Shown here piece after piece: positions 45,435 through 54,300 of a stretch of DNA of 64,000 nt. Origin of the DNA: Pseudorhodoferax sp. Leaf274 (GTDB taxonomy: Bacteria > Pseudomonadota > Gammaproteobacteria > Burkholderiales > Burkholderiaceae_C); NCBI RefSeq assembly GCF_001422445.1, contig NZ_LMNA01000001.1, positions 976,735-1,040,734 on the forward strand. The letters are read 5' to 3'. A model generated the notes under the pieces. The model was not told where the DNA came from. It saw only the letters and a list, made by a program, of their open reading frames with translations, and ran no database searches. The position numbers and the translations under genes were made by a program. How positions within the stretch are numbered: the stretch's first letter is position 1; each line of letters begins with the position of its first letter.

Positions 45435-46494
45435 GGCCGAGCAGTGCGAGGTGGTCGGCGCCGAGGATCTGGCGCAACCGGTCTTCGGAAGGGGCGGTGT
45501 CGGCCGGCAGCGACAGCAGCAGCCGGCCGTGCGCATGGCCGCGGATGCGGTCCAGGCCGCCGTGCAGCAGCTCGGCGCCGGGGCCCAGCGCGGCCAGGGA
45601 CGCCAGCGGCAGGCCCTGGGCCGGCGTGCGGCCTGCGAAGCCGGCGCTGTAGATGGCGCGGCCGGGCCGGCCGTCCAGCGTGGGCACCAGCGCCTGCGCC
45701 AGGTCGGCCGGCAGCTCCTGCTGCAGCGGGCGCAGCAGCGCGCGCGTGGCCTCGGCCTGCGGATCGCCGAACACGCGCCAGACCTCGCCGATCTCCTGGC
45801 GCCGGCCCGCGTCCAGCACCAGCACGCGGTCGCAGATGGCGCGGATCACGGCCATGTCGTGCGTGATCAGCACCACGGTGAGGCCGAGCGTCTGGTTGAT
45901 CTGGCGCAGCAACGCGAGGATGGACTGGGTGGTCTCGGGGTCCAGCGCCGAGGTGGCCTCGTCGCACAGCAGCACCTCCGGGCCGTGCACCAGCGCGCGT
46001 GCGATGCCCACGCGCTGCTTCTGGCCACCCGAGAGCTTGGCGGGGTAGACATCGGCCTTGTCGGCCAGGCCGACCAAGGCCAGCAGTTCCTCCACCCGGG
46101 CGTGGATGGCGGCGGGACGCCAGCCGGCCACGCGCAGCGGCAGCGCCACGTTCTCGCGCACGGTCTTGGCGGCCAGCAGGTTGAAGTGCTGGAAGATCAT
46201 GCCGATGCGCCGGCGCAGCGCGACGAGGGCGTCCTCGTCCAGCGCGCCGACCTCGACGCCGTCCACGGTCACCTGGCCGCCGCTGGGCGCCTCCAGTGCA
46301 TTGATGGCGCGCAGCAGCGTGGACTTGCCGGCGCCGCTGCGGCCGATGATGCCGAACACCTCGCCGCGCAGCACCGAGAAGCTCAGCGCCTCGAGCGCCT
46401 GCACGTCGCCGTGCGGGCCGGCGAAGCGCTTGTGCACCTGCTCGAAGACGATGTGGGGCGTGGCGATGTCCACGGCGGGCGGGGGACCGCTCAT
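45415..46494 (-). CDS. metN: Methionine-type ABC transporter ATPase
   Basis: A 359-residue ATPase of MetN type. Walker A is GRSGAGKST near residue 53, the Q-loop IGMIFQHFNLLAAKTV, signature LSGGQKQRVGIARAL, Walker B VLLCDEATSALD, then LITHDMAVIRAICDRV. After about residue 255 there is a C-terminal regulatory domain of the NIL type, which in E. coli MetN binds methionine and inhibits transport. The start MSGPPPAV at 46494 is used because earlier in-frame ATGs lie inside the binding-protein gene. Four bases separate its start from the end of the upstream binding-protein gene. Confidence 0.94.
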   Translation of the reverse strand: MSGPPPAVDIATPHIVFEQVHKRFAGPHGDVQALEALSFSVLRGEVFGIIGRSGAGKSTLLRAINALEAPSGGQVTVDGVEVGALDEDALVALRRRIGMIFQHFNLLAAKTVRENVALPLRVAGWRPAAIHARVEELLALVGLADKADVYPAKLSGGQKQRVGIARALVHGPEVLLCDEATSALDPETTQSILALLRQINQTLGLTVVLITHDMAVIRAICDRVLVLDAGRRQEIGEVWRVFGDPQAEATRALLRPLQQELPADLAQALVPTLDGRPGRAIYSAGFAGRTPAQGLPLASLAALGPGAELLHGGLDRIRGHAHGRLLLSLPADTAPSEDRLRQILGADHLALLGHVPAPA

Positions 46495-46498
46495 GGAC

Positions 46499-47335
46499 TC
46501 AGAACGCCGGGACGACCGAGCCCTGGTACTTGCTTTCGATGAAGGCACGCACCTCGGGCGACTGGTAGGACTTGACCAGCGGTGCGACCCAGGCCGCGCC
46601 GCGGTCCTGCTCGCGCACCACGATGATGTTGACGTAGGGGTTGTTCTCGCGCTTTTCCACCGCGAGCCCGTCGCGCGTGGCGATCAGGCCGGCCTGGTAG
46701 GCGAAGGTGTTGACGATGGCCGAGGCGTCCAGGTCTTCCAGCGAACGCGCCAGCACCACGGAGGCGGCCTCTACCAGCTGCACCTTCTTCTTGTAGCCCG
46801 TGATGTCGGCCAGCGTGGCCGTGCCCTTGGCCGGATCGAAGCCGTTGCGCAGCGTCAGCACGCCCTGGTCGCGCAGCACCACGAGCGCGCGCGTCTGGTT
46901 GCTCGGGTCGTTCGGGATGCCCAGGCGCGCGTTCTCGGGCAGGTCGCCAAAGCGCTTGTGCTTCTTCGAGTAGAAGGCGATGGGCGAGATGTAGGTGTCG
47001 CCCACCGAGACCAGCTTGTAGCCGCGCTGCTGCACCTGGTCGCGCAGGAAGGGCACGTGCTGGAACGAGTTGGCCTCCAGGTCGCCGTTGTTGAGCGCCT
47101 CGTTGGGGCTGGCCGCGCCCGTCACCACCACGGGCTTGACGTTCAGGCCGTTCTTCTTGGCCACCTGGGTCACCACCTCCCAGATCTCCTCGTCGGTACC
47201 GCCGCGCACGCCCACGCGCAGGGTGGGCGTCTGGGCCTGGGCGCCGCCGAAGCGGGCCGCGGTCAGGAACACGGCCAGGGTGCCGATGCGGCGCAGGCTG
47301 GCCCGCTTGTCGTTGTGTTGTTGGTTGTTGTGCAT
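46499..47335 (-). CDS. metQ: MetQ-type ABC substrate-binding protein (first of two)
   Basis: A 278-residue binding protein. It has a signal peptide (SLRRIGTLAVFLTAARFGGA) and family motifs EALNNGDLEANSFQHVPFLR, NDPSNQTRALVVLRDQG, SLEDLDASAIVNTFAYQAG and SPEVRAFIESKYQGSVVP. The N-terminus MHNNQQHNDKR is asparagine/glutamine-rich and unusual for this GC-rich genome. It is encoded just upstream of metN and 10 bp downstream of a second MetQ-like gene, so the importer has two receptors, probably for related ligands such as methionine and a sulfoxide or derivative (inference). Confidence 0.92.
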   Translation of the reverse strand: MHNNQQHNDKRASLRRIGTLAVFLTAARFGGAQAQTPTLRVGVRGGTDEEIWEVVTQVAKKNGLNVKPVVVTGAASPNEALNNGDLEANSFQHVPFLRDQVQQRGYKLVSVGDTYISPIAFYSKKHKRFGDLPENARLGIPNDPSNQTRALVVLRDQGVLTLRNGFDPAKGTATLADITGYKKKVQLVEAASVVLARSLEDLDASAIVNTFAYQAGLIATRDGLAVEKRENNPYVNIIVVREQDRGAAWVAPLVKSYQSPEVRAFIESKYQGSVVPAF

Positions 47336-47345
47336 GGCAATGTCC

Positions 47346-48164
47346 TCAGAAGGCCGGCACCAGGGCGCCGTTGAATTGGGTCTCGATGAACCGCTTGACC
47401 TCGGGCGACTGGTAGGCCGCCACCAGGCGCTTGGCCCAGGGCTTGTCCTGGTCGGCGCGGCGCACCGCGATCAGGTTGGCGTAGGGGCTCCTGGGCGATT
47501 CCTTGATCACGGCGTCGCGCGCCAGCGACAGGCCGGCCTTCTCGGCGTAGTCGTTGTTGATCGAGGCGATGGCCAGGTCGTCCAGCGAGCGCGGCAACTG
47601 CGCCGCATCCAGCGCAATGAGCTTGAGCTTCTTCGGGTTGCCCACCACGTCGAGCGGCGTGGCCGTGTTGTTCTTCACGGCCTCGGGCTTGAGCGTGACG
47701 AGGCCGGCGCTCTGCAGCAGCAGCAAGGCGCGGTTGCCGTTGGACGGATCGTTCTGGATGCCGACCGAGGCGCCGTCGGGCAGCGCGTCCAGCGACTTGA
47801 TCTTGCGCGAGTAAAAGCCCAGCGGCGCGGTGACGGTCAGGCCCACGGGCACGATGTCGAAGCCGCGCGCCTTGTTCTGGTTGTCCAGGAAGGGCTGGTG
47901 CTGGAAGGCGTTGGCGTCCAGGTCGCCGGCGGCCAGTGCGGCGTTGGGCAGCTGGTAGTCGTTGAACACCACCACGTCGAGCTGCAGGCCCTGCTGGGCG
48001 GCGACCTTCTTGACCACCTCGAAGATCTGCTCGGCGTTGCCGACCGAGATGCCGACCTTCAGGCGCTGCTTGTCCTGTGCAAAGGCCGGGCCGGCGCCCA
48101 GGGCGAGCAGGGCGGCGGCGGTGCCGGCCAGCAGGTTGCGTCGGTGGCGGAGAAATGGGGTCAT
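47346..48164 (-). CDS. metQ: MetQ-type ABC substrate-binding protein (second of two, first gene of operon)
   Basis: A 272-residue binding protein with the signal peptide RRNLLAGTAAALLALGAGPA ending near AFAQ. Family motifs: ALAAGDLDANAFQHQPFLDN, NDPSNGNRALLLLQSAG, AAQLPRSLDDLAIASINNDY, YQSPEVKRFIETQFNGALVP. It is clearly different from the next gene, so the pair is not a recent tandem copy. It is the first gene of the MetNIQ operon; upstream lie a GCATATGCG motif 76 bp before the ATG and an intrinsic-terminator-like hairpin at 48274-48307. No strong ribosome binding site is seen. Confidence 0.92.
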   Translation of the reverse strand: MTPFLRHRRNLLAGTAAALLALGAGPAFAQDKQRLKVGISVGNAEQIFEVVKKVAAQQGLQLDVVVFNDYQLPNAALAAGDLDANAFQHQPFLDNQNKARGFDIVPVGLTVTAPLGFYSRKIKSLDALPDGASVGIQNDPSNGNRALLLLQSAGLVTLKPEAVKNNTATPLDVVGNPKKLKLIALDAAQLPRSLDDLAIASINNDYAEKAGLSLARDAVIKESPRSPYANLIAVRRADQDKPWAKRLVAAYQSPEVKRFIETQFNGALVPAF

Positions 48165-48239
48165 GGCGCGCTGTGCGAAGTGTTGGAGCCGGCACTGTCG
48201 CTGCGGGCCGTGCGCAGGGGAACGAAGGAAGCCGCATGT

Positions 48240-48248
48240 GCATATGCG
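48240..48248. promoter_or_regulatory. GCATATGCG site upstream of the MetNIQ operon
   Basis: GCATATGCG, the same nonamer as at 24616-24624, lies 76 bp before the metQ ATG at 48164 on the minus strand. Position fits an activator site of a LysR-type regulator with the promoter close to the gene. Confidence 0.5.
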
Positions 48249-48273
48249 CCGCGCAGTGCCTGCGGCTGCGGCC

Positions 48274-48307
48274 CAAGAAAAAGCCCCGGAGCTTGCGCGC
48301 CGGGGCT
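48274..48307 (-). terminator. Intrinsic terminator or attenuator before the MetNIQ operon
   Basis: On the minus strand AGCCCCGG (from 48307), a 10-nt loop and CCGGGGCT form a perfect 8-bp stem followed by TTTTTCTT. It points toward metQ and stands 110 bp before its ATG. It either insulates the operon from upstream transcription or, if the promoter is further upstream, ends a leader RNA conditionally. Confidence 0.7.
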
Positions 48308-48591
48308 GAACGGCCCCAAGAGGCCAGGAGACAAGGGTGAAAACGGGCCGCCTGCAGCAGCGGGCGGCGTTGCCACTCTAGGCCCGCCGGGGTCATGGGC
48401 CAAGGAACGAAAACCGATATGCATAGACGCTTTGCGTGGGCGGGGCGCATCCTCGTTTTCCGAGCAAGCATCTGAACAAGTCTTCGTTCGCGCGCGCCTG
48501 GGCCGCGCCAAGAATGCAGCCACTGCCCAGTGCCAGGCCGCATCGGCCGGCGCGCAGGAGACCCAACCGACGCGCAAGGAAGCTCTTCACC

Positions 48592-48747
48592 ATGGCCAGC
48601 ATCCGCCCCCTGCACGACCGCCTGGTCGTCCGATGCAGCGAACCCGAGACCGGGACCGCCAGCGGCATCGCCGGGACGAGCCGGCACCTGCTCCCGGCGC
48701 TTGCCTCCGGCGGTGCGCCAGGTGGCTTCGGCGGCGCGGACGTCTGA
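48592..48747 (+). pseudogene. groES remnant (N-terminal fragment of co-chaperonin)
   Basis: A 51-codon frame starts MASIRPLHDRLVVRCSEPET and continues GTASGI, matching the first 26 residues of GroES (MxxRPLHDRVxVKR...ExxTASGI). After that the sequence leaves the family, where VIPD... should follow, and ends 25 codons later. AAGGAAG precedes the ATG. The mobile-loop and the beta-barrel remainder are missing, so it cannot act as GroES. No groEL follows; an intact groESL must be elsewhere. A GC hairpin (48753-48772) follows the stop. Confidence 0.6.
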
Positions 48748-48752
48748 AGGAC

Positions 48753-48772
48753 GGCCCGCCACGCGGCGGGCC
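48753..48772. terminator. GC-rich hairpin after the groES remnant
   Basis: GGCCCGCC (48753-48760), a 4-base loop and GGCGGGCC (48765-48772) form a perfect 8-bp stem 5 bp after the remnant's stop codon. There is no T-run, so it is at best a weak or relic terminator. Confidence 0.35.
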
Positions 48773-48971
48773 CATCCGGGATTCGACAGGGTTCAGGCTG
48801 TGGCCGGGCTTGCGGCGGGCGTGGGGCTCGCGGGGACCGCAAGACCGGCCACGGCCCTGGACCTGGGCTTGTGCAGAGACTCAAGATCGATGCCGGTCCC
48901 GGTTCTGGCGCAATGCGCGCACGCACACGCCGCGCAGCAGGATCGCGCGGGACGTGCCCGGCCAGGCGGCT

Positions 48972-49352
48972 TCAGGGCGCCGCGGTGCCGTCTGGGTCGG
49001 GGTCCGAGGCCAGCGGCCCGGATGTGCGCCAGTCCGTCACCGTGGCGCGCGTGTGCGGGCGCGGGTTGTCTGCGTGTGCGGGGCGCGCCGGCGGTGCGCC
49101 GGCCCAGCGGCGCAGGCCATCGCGGCCGGACGCGGCGCGCAGCAGCAGCGCGCCGGCCACCATGGCGTGCAGCACCGCGCCCAGCCGGGTCGGTGCGCGC
49201 AGGGCGCACAGCGCAAAGGCGCCCGCGCCGAGCAGCGTGGCGGCATGCTCCTGTGGCGCGCTGTCGCGCGCGTCGTCGTAGGCGATGAGCGCGCGCACCT
49301 GCTGCTTCAAACCCGTGGCGGACGGGGTGGTGGTGTCGAAGGCGTCTGGCAT
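48972..49352 (-). CDS. Hypothetical small membrane protein
   Basis: A 126-residue protein. Start MPDAFDTTTPSATGLKQQVR, preceded by GGGAGA, then a stretch HAATLLGAGAFALCALRAPT and LGAVLHAMVAGALLLRAASG that could form two membrane helices. The C-terminal 40 residues are proline- and aspartate-rich and probably disordered. The family is not recognised. It is the last minus gene before the groES remnant and 98 bp downstream of the PEP-CTERM gene. Confidence 0.6.
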   Translation of the reverse strand: MPDAFDTTTPSATGLKQQVRALIAYDDARDSAPQEHAATLLGAGAFALCALRAPTRLGAVLHAMVAGALLLRAASGRDGLRRWAGAPPARPAHADNPRPHTRATVTDWRTSGPLASDPDPDGTAAP

Positions 49353-49449
49353 GGCGTGGTCTCCCAAATAGGGCACCACTGTGCGCGCGACGGCCGGCTT
49401 CGGCTGGGCGGGGCGCGGCCATCCCGCCGTCGGAGAAGGCGCCGACCTG

Positions 49450-49980
49450 TCAGGTGCCGGGGCGGCGGCGGCGGGCACCGGCCCAGCCCGCAGCGCCCAG
49501 CGCCGCCAGCCACAGCAGCATGCTGGACGGCTCGGGCACCGCCGAGGCCGTGAACGTGATGGCGTCCTCGCTGTAGCTCGACGCGGTGGTGAACACCTCC
49601 ATGTAGATCGCCGGGTTGTTGAAGTCGGCGAAGAAGGGGTTGGCGTAGCCACCCGACGCGGTGGTGAAACCGAAGCCATGCACCGTGATCTGTCCCTGCG
49701 GGCCGGAGCGGATCAGGTTGTCCAGCGCGTAGGGCGCGTTGCCTGGAATGGCCGCGCCGGTGGGGTACAGGCCGGTGATCGCATCGCCGTTGCGCATGCC
49801 GGTGATGGCCGTGATCAGGTGGAAGCCATCGGCATCGGCGGCGTCCGCCGTGGTGAGCGTGCCGCCGGCCTGGATGCCGGTGCCGGCGTAGTTCCAGTTC
49901 CAGACGATGTCTGCCCATGCGGGGGTTGCAGCGAGCGCGCTGGCCATGGCAATGGCGGCGAGGGCCTGTGGTGCTTTCAT
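49450..49980 (-). CDS. PEP-CTERM sorting-domain secreted protein
   Basis: A 176-residue exported protein. A signal peptide (MKAPQALAAIAMASALAATP) ends near AWA, and the C-terminus has the PEP-CTERM layout: VPEPSSMLLWLAALGAAGWA followed by GARRRR. In bacteria with exosortase EpsH this tag is cleaved during export to the surface with exopolysaccharide. The middle part (WNWNYAGTGIQAGGTLTTAD; ITAITGMRNGDAITGLY) is a beta-rich domain seen in other PEP-CTERM proteins. No exosortase gene is in the window. ATG at 49980 begins the signal peptide; the frame is open 12 codons upstream. Confidence 0.85.
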   Translation of the reverse strand: MKAPQALAAIAMASALAATPAWADIVWNWNYAGTGIQAGGTLTTADAADADGFHLITAITGMRNGDAITGLYPTGAAIPGNAPYALDNLIRSGPQGQITVHGFGFTTASGGYANPFFADFNNPAIYMEVFTTASSYSEDAITFTASAVPEPSSMLLWLAALGAAGWAGARRRRPGT

Positions 49981-50093
49981 TCGATGTTGGGGAAGGTTGA
50001 GAGGCCCGCGCAGCATACCGAGGCAGGCGCGGCCCGGGCCGGCCAGCAGTCCTCCAAACAGAGGATGCGCGGCGGGCCGGTGCGGCCGTGCCG

Positions 50094-51185
50094 TCAGGCC
50101 CCGCCGTCGCGGGCGGCCTTGGCCTGGGGCGCCGCGGGCAGCCGCACCACCACCGCCGGCAGGCCCTGCGCGCGGATGCGCTCGCCCGCGCGCTGCGCCT
50201 GCTCCTGCGTGGCGAACGGACCGGCACGCACGCGCTGCTGGCCTGAAGGCGCCAAGGTCTCGCTGCGCGCCGGCAGGCCGGCCGCCTGCAGCCTGGCCAG
50301 CGCCGCCTGCGCATTGGCGGCTTCGGCGAACACGCCGATCTGCACGGCGTAGCGGGCCACCGCTCCGGTGGGCCCGGTCGCGGCCGGCGGGGCTTCGGCG
50401 GCGGGCGATGCCGCGCGCCGGGGCTCAGCCGCGGCCGCCGCCGTGCTGGCCGTCGTGGCGGGCACCGCCGGGCCGGGGGCGCTGGCTTGGGGGGCCATGG
50501 GTGGCGCGGCCGGAGCATCGGTGGCGGGGGCCGTTGCAGGGGCCGGCGCGGAGGCCGCTGCGGGGGATGCGGCCGGCACTGGTTCGGGCCTGGGCGCGGG
50601 TACCGGCGCAGTGCGCACGGCAGTGGCCTGCGCGCCGGCGGGTGCAGCCGCCGCCACGCGCACCGCAGGTGGTTGCGCCGGCAGCGGCCGCAGCGCCAAG
50701 GCCAGTCCCGCCAGGGCCGCCAGCACGGTGGCCTGCAGGGCCAGCAGCGCGGCCCAGCGGCCCAGGCGGCCGGGTTGGCGCCGCTGCAGTGCGGCGCAGG
50801 CCTGGGCGACGCTGGCGTGCGTGGCCACGGCGTCGAGGATGCGGCGGCTGCACACCCGGTGGTAGAGGCTTTCGGCCCCGAGCCCCCAGGCCAGCGAGGC
50901 CGCGAGCGTGAGCCCCAGCAACAGCAGGGCCAGCTGCGTGGCGTCGGCGCCGAACACCAGGCGCGCCAGGCCCAGCGCCAGCACGCTGCCCAGCAGCGCC
51001 GCGCCGGCCCACAGGGCGGCCGTGCCGATCAGGCCGCGCCAGGCGAGCCAGGCCACTGCCGAGGCGAAGGCCCCCCAGTGCCAGCGGCGCGTGCGCGGCG
51101 CCTGCGCAGCACCGGCGTCCAGGGCCTGGAAACGCTGCAGGTAATGCCCGTCCCGGTCCGGGCCAATGGCCGCGCGGTACAACAT
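50094..51185 (-). CDS. SPOR-domain protein with DUF2628-like membrane part
   Basis: A 363-residue inner-membrane protein. Residues 1-60 look like DUF2628 (MLYRAAIGPDRDGHYLQRFQ; RRWHWGAFASAVAWLAWRGL), then about three hydrophobic segments including LIGTAALWAGAALLGSVLAL and LGRWAALLALQATVLAALAG. A long Ala/Pro-rich periplasmic linker follows, and a SPOR domain ends the protein (ARYAVQIGVFAEAANAQAAL; RVRAGPFATQEQAQRAGERI). SPOR domains bind denuded glycan strands at division sites. ATG at 51185 is preferred; a GTG 15-16 codons upstream is possible. It is divergent from the GGDEF/EAL gene. Confidence 0.82.
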   Translation of the reverse strand: MLYRAAIGPDRDGHYLQRFQALDAGAAQAPRTRRWHWGAFASAVAWLAWRGLIGTAALWAGAALLGSVLALGLARLVFGADATQLALLLLGLTLAASLAWGLGAESLYHRVCSRRILDAVATHASVAQACAALQRRQPGRLGRWAALLALQATVLAALAGLALALRPLPAQPPAVRVAAAAPAGAQATAVRTAPVPAPRPEPVPAASPAAASAPAPATAPATDAPAAPPMAPQASAPGPAVPATTASTAAAAAEPRRAASPAAEAPPAATGPTGAVARYAVQIGVFAEAANAQAALARLQAAGLPARSETLAPSGQQRVRAGPFATQEQAQRAGERIRAQGLPAVVVRLPAAPQAKAARDGGA

Positions 51186-51302
51186 GGCAGAGACATCCGT
51201 CGCATCGACCGGCTTGGAAGAGGGGTCCACCGCACGACTGTCGCACAACCTACACTGTCTGCCCCGCCGTGCCCGCGGCACCGATGGAGATCCGCAGCTT
51301 CC

Positions 51303-54300
51303 ATGAGCCCCGCCCCGCCCAGAGTCGTGCACGCGGATGCGCGCATCGTGCTGGATGCCGCGGGGGCGGTCTGCGAGGCGAACGGCAAGGCCGCGCGGCT
51401 GCTGCGGCGTTCGCTGGCCCGGCTGCAGGGCCTGTCGCTGCAGGCGGTGTTCGAGGCCCCGGGCGAGGCGGTGTTCGCCGCCGAGTGCGCCTGGGCCCTG
51501 CGCGAGTCCTGCGCCGTGGCCTTCGAGGCCTATGCCGCCAGCCTGGACCGCTGGCTCGAGGTGCGCGCCCAGCCGCTGCCCGACGGCCGCCTGCAGGTGC
51601 TGCTGCGCGATGTGTCCAGGCGCAAGCAGGCCTCCGACACGCTGCGCGAGGGCGAGGAGCGCTTTCGCCACCTGCTGCGCGCCATGGCCGATGCGGTGTG
51701 GGACTGGGACCTGCAGGCCAGCACGGTCTGGTGGAGCGACGGCGCGCAGCGCGTCATGGGGCCGCAGGCCGCCGCCTGGTTCGAGGCCGGCCGCGGCTGG
51801 CTGGCCGACGTGCACCCGGAAGACGCCACACGCGTGCAGGCCGCGCTGGACGCGGCATTGGCCGGCAGCCAGGACACCTGGACCGACAGCTTGCGGCTGC
51901 AGCGCGACGATGGCGTGGTCGTGCCCGTCAGCTTGCGCGCCTATCTGATCCGCGACGCGGCCGGGCGCGTGCGCCGCGTGGTCGGTGGCCTGGCCGACGT
52001 GACGCTGCGGCTGCAGGCCGACCGCGAACTGGCGCGGCTGAGCCGGGCCCAGCGCATGCTCAGCGCCTGCAACGAGACGCTGATCCGCGCCGAGTCCGAG
52101 GCGGGCCTGCTGCGCGGCGTGTGCCGCATCTCGGTGGAGATCGGCGGCTACGCCATGGCCTGGGTCGGCTACGCGCACGACGATGCCGGCCGCACCATCG
52201 ACGTGATGGCCCATGCCGGCGACGACGCCGATTTCATGAAGGGCATCCCGATGTCCTGGGCCGAGGACGGGCCCAACGGCCAGGGCCCGGCCGCGCGCAC
52301 CGTGCGCAGCGGCGAGCTCGTGATCGTGGAGGACATCGCCCAGGACCCGACCTTCGCACCGTGGCTGGCGCAAGCCCAGGCCAGCGGCTTTCGCGGCGTG
52401 GCCTGCCTGCCGCTGCGCGACAAGCAGCGCACCTTCGGATTCTTCTACCTGTATGCGCCCGACGTGGTGCAGATCGGCCGCGACGAGATCGCGCTGCTGC
52501 AGGAGCTGGCCAACAACCTGGCCTTCGGCATCGGCAACCTGCAGACCGAGCAGCGCCAGCGCCGGCTGCACGCCGCCGTGCTGCAGGTGGCGGCCGCGGT
52601 GTCGGCCTCCACGGGCGACGCCTTCTTCCGCACCATGGCCCAGCACATGGCGCAGGCCGTGGCCGCGCGTGCCGCCTTCATCGGCCGCATGCACCACAGC
52701 GGCCACCAGACGGTGCGCAGCATCGCCGCCGTGGTCGATGGCCAGTTCCGCGAGAACGCGGAGTTCGCGCTGCTCGGCACGCCGGCCGAGCCGCTGCTGC
52801 ACCAGCCCAGCTGCTACACCGAGACGCTGCCGCCGCCTTCGCCGGCCATGGCGCACGCGCTGGGCAGCTGGCGGCCCGCGGCCTATGCCGGCGTGCGGCT
52901 GGAGGATTCGGCCGGCGGGCTGCTGGGCATGCTCGTGACGCTGTTCGACGTGCGCCCGCCCGATGTGGCGCTGGTGCTGTCCACCATGCAGATCTTCGCC
53001 GCGCGCGTCGGTGCCGAGCTCGAGCGCCAGGAGCAGGACCGCCGGCTGCGCCGCCAGGCCTCGTTGCTGGACCTCGCGCAGGACGCCATCGTGGTCTACG
53101 GCATGGACCACCAGGTGCTGTTCTGGAGCCAGGGCGCCGAGCGCCTGTACGGCTGGCGTGGCAGCGAGGTCGGCGAGGACTTCCGCGTGACGCAGCTGCA
53201 GCACGACCGCGCCGCGTTCGACCAGGCGCTGCACGACGTGCACGCGCGCGGCGAGTGGAGCGGCGAGCTGGTGCAGACGCGGCGCGACGGCCACGCCGTG
53301 ACCGTGGGCGCGCGCTGGACGCTGGTGCGCGACGAGCAGGGCGCGCCCGAATCGGTGCTGGCCATCCACACCGACATCACCGAGCGCAAGGCGGCCGAGC
53401 GCGAGATCCAGCAGCTGGCCTTCTACGATCCGCTCACGCAGCTGCCCAACCGCCTGCTGCTGATGGAGCGGCTGCAGCATGCGCTGGCCACCGAGCACCG
53501 CAGCGGCCGCGGCGGCGCGCTGATGTTCATCGACCTGGACAACTTCAAGACGCTCAACGACACGCTGGGCCACGGCATGGGCGACCTGCTGCTGCAGCAG
53601 GTCGCCGCGCGGCTGCTGCACAGCGTGCGCGAGAGCGACACCGTGGCGCGCCTGGGCGGCGACGAGTTCGTCGTGATGCTCGAAGACCTCGGCCAGGACG
53701 ACCAGGCCGTGGCCCAGCACGCGCGCCAGATCGGCGAGAAGATCCTGTCCGCGCTGAGCACGCCGTTCGCGCTGGCCGGCAACGAGCACCTGTCGACCTG
53801 CAGCATCGGCATCGCGCCGTTCCATGGCCACGGCGGCGGCATGGGCGAGCTGCTCAAGCAGGCCGACATCGCCATGTACCAGGCCAAGGGCGCGGGCCGC
53901 AACACGCTGCGCTTCTTCGATCCCGGGCTGCAGGCGGCCGTGTCCGCGCGCGCGGCGCTGGAGGCCGACCTGCGCGTGGCGCTGGCCCAGAGCGCGCTGA
54001 CGCTGCACTACCAGCCCCAGATCGGTGCCGACGGCCGCGTCACCGGGGTGGAGGCGCTGGTGCGCTGGCAGCATCCGCGGCACGGCCCCATCGCGCCGGC
54101 CGATTTCATCCCGATGGCCGAGGACACGGGCCTGATCATGCAGCTGGGCCGCTGGGTGCTGCGCCAGGCCTGCTTCCAGCTGGCGCGTTGGGCGCAGAAC
54201 CCGGCCACGGCCGGCCTGGAGATGGCCATCAACGTGAGCCCGCGCCAGTTCCGCCATCCCGATTTCGTGGCGCAATGCACCAGCGTTCTCGCGCGCACGC

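Larger units (their letters stand above)
48165..48591. other. 427-bp non-coding region between metQ and the groES remnant
   Basis: No plausible gene was found. It holds, in order, GCATATGCG (48240-48248), the terminator-like hairpin (48274-48307), several G/C stems near 48310-48385, and GATATGCAT (48416-48424). A stretch near 48321-48345 (GGCCAGGAGACAAGGGTGAA) recalls part of a cobalamin box but the order of conserved blocks is wrong for that riboswitch. Confidence 0.6.

Noticed and set aside
48321-48346. Cobalamin riboswitch-like GCCAGGAGAC and GGTGAAAAC blocks on the plus strand
   Set aside because: The blocks are in the wrong order and spacing for a cobalamin riboswitch, and no B12-related gene follows.
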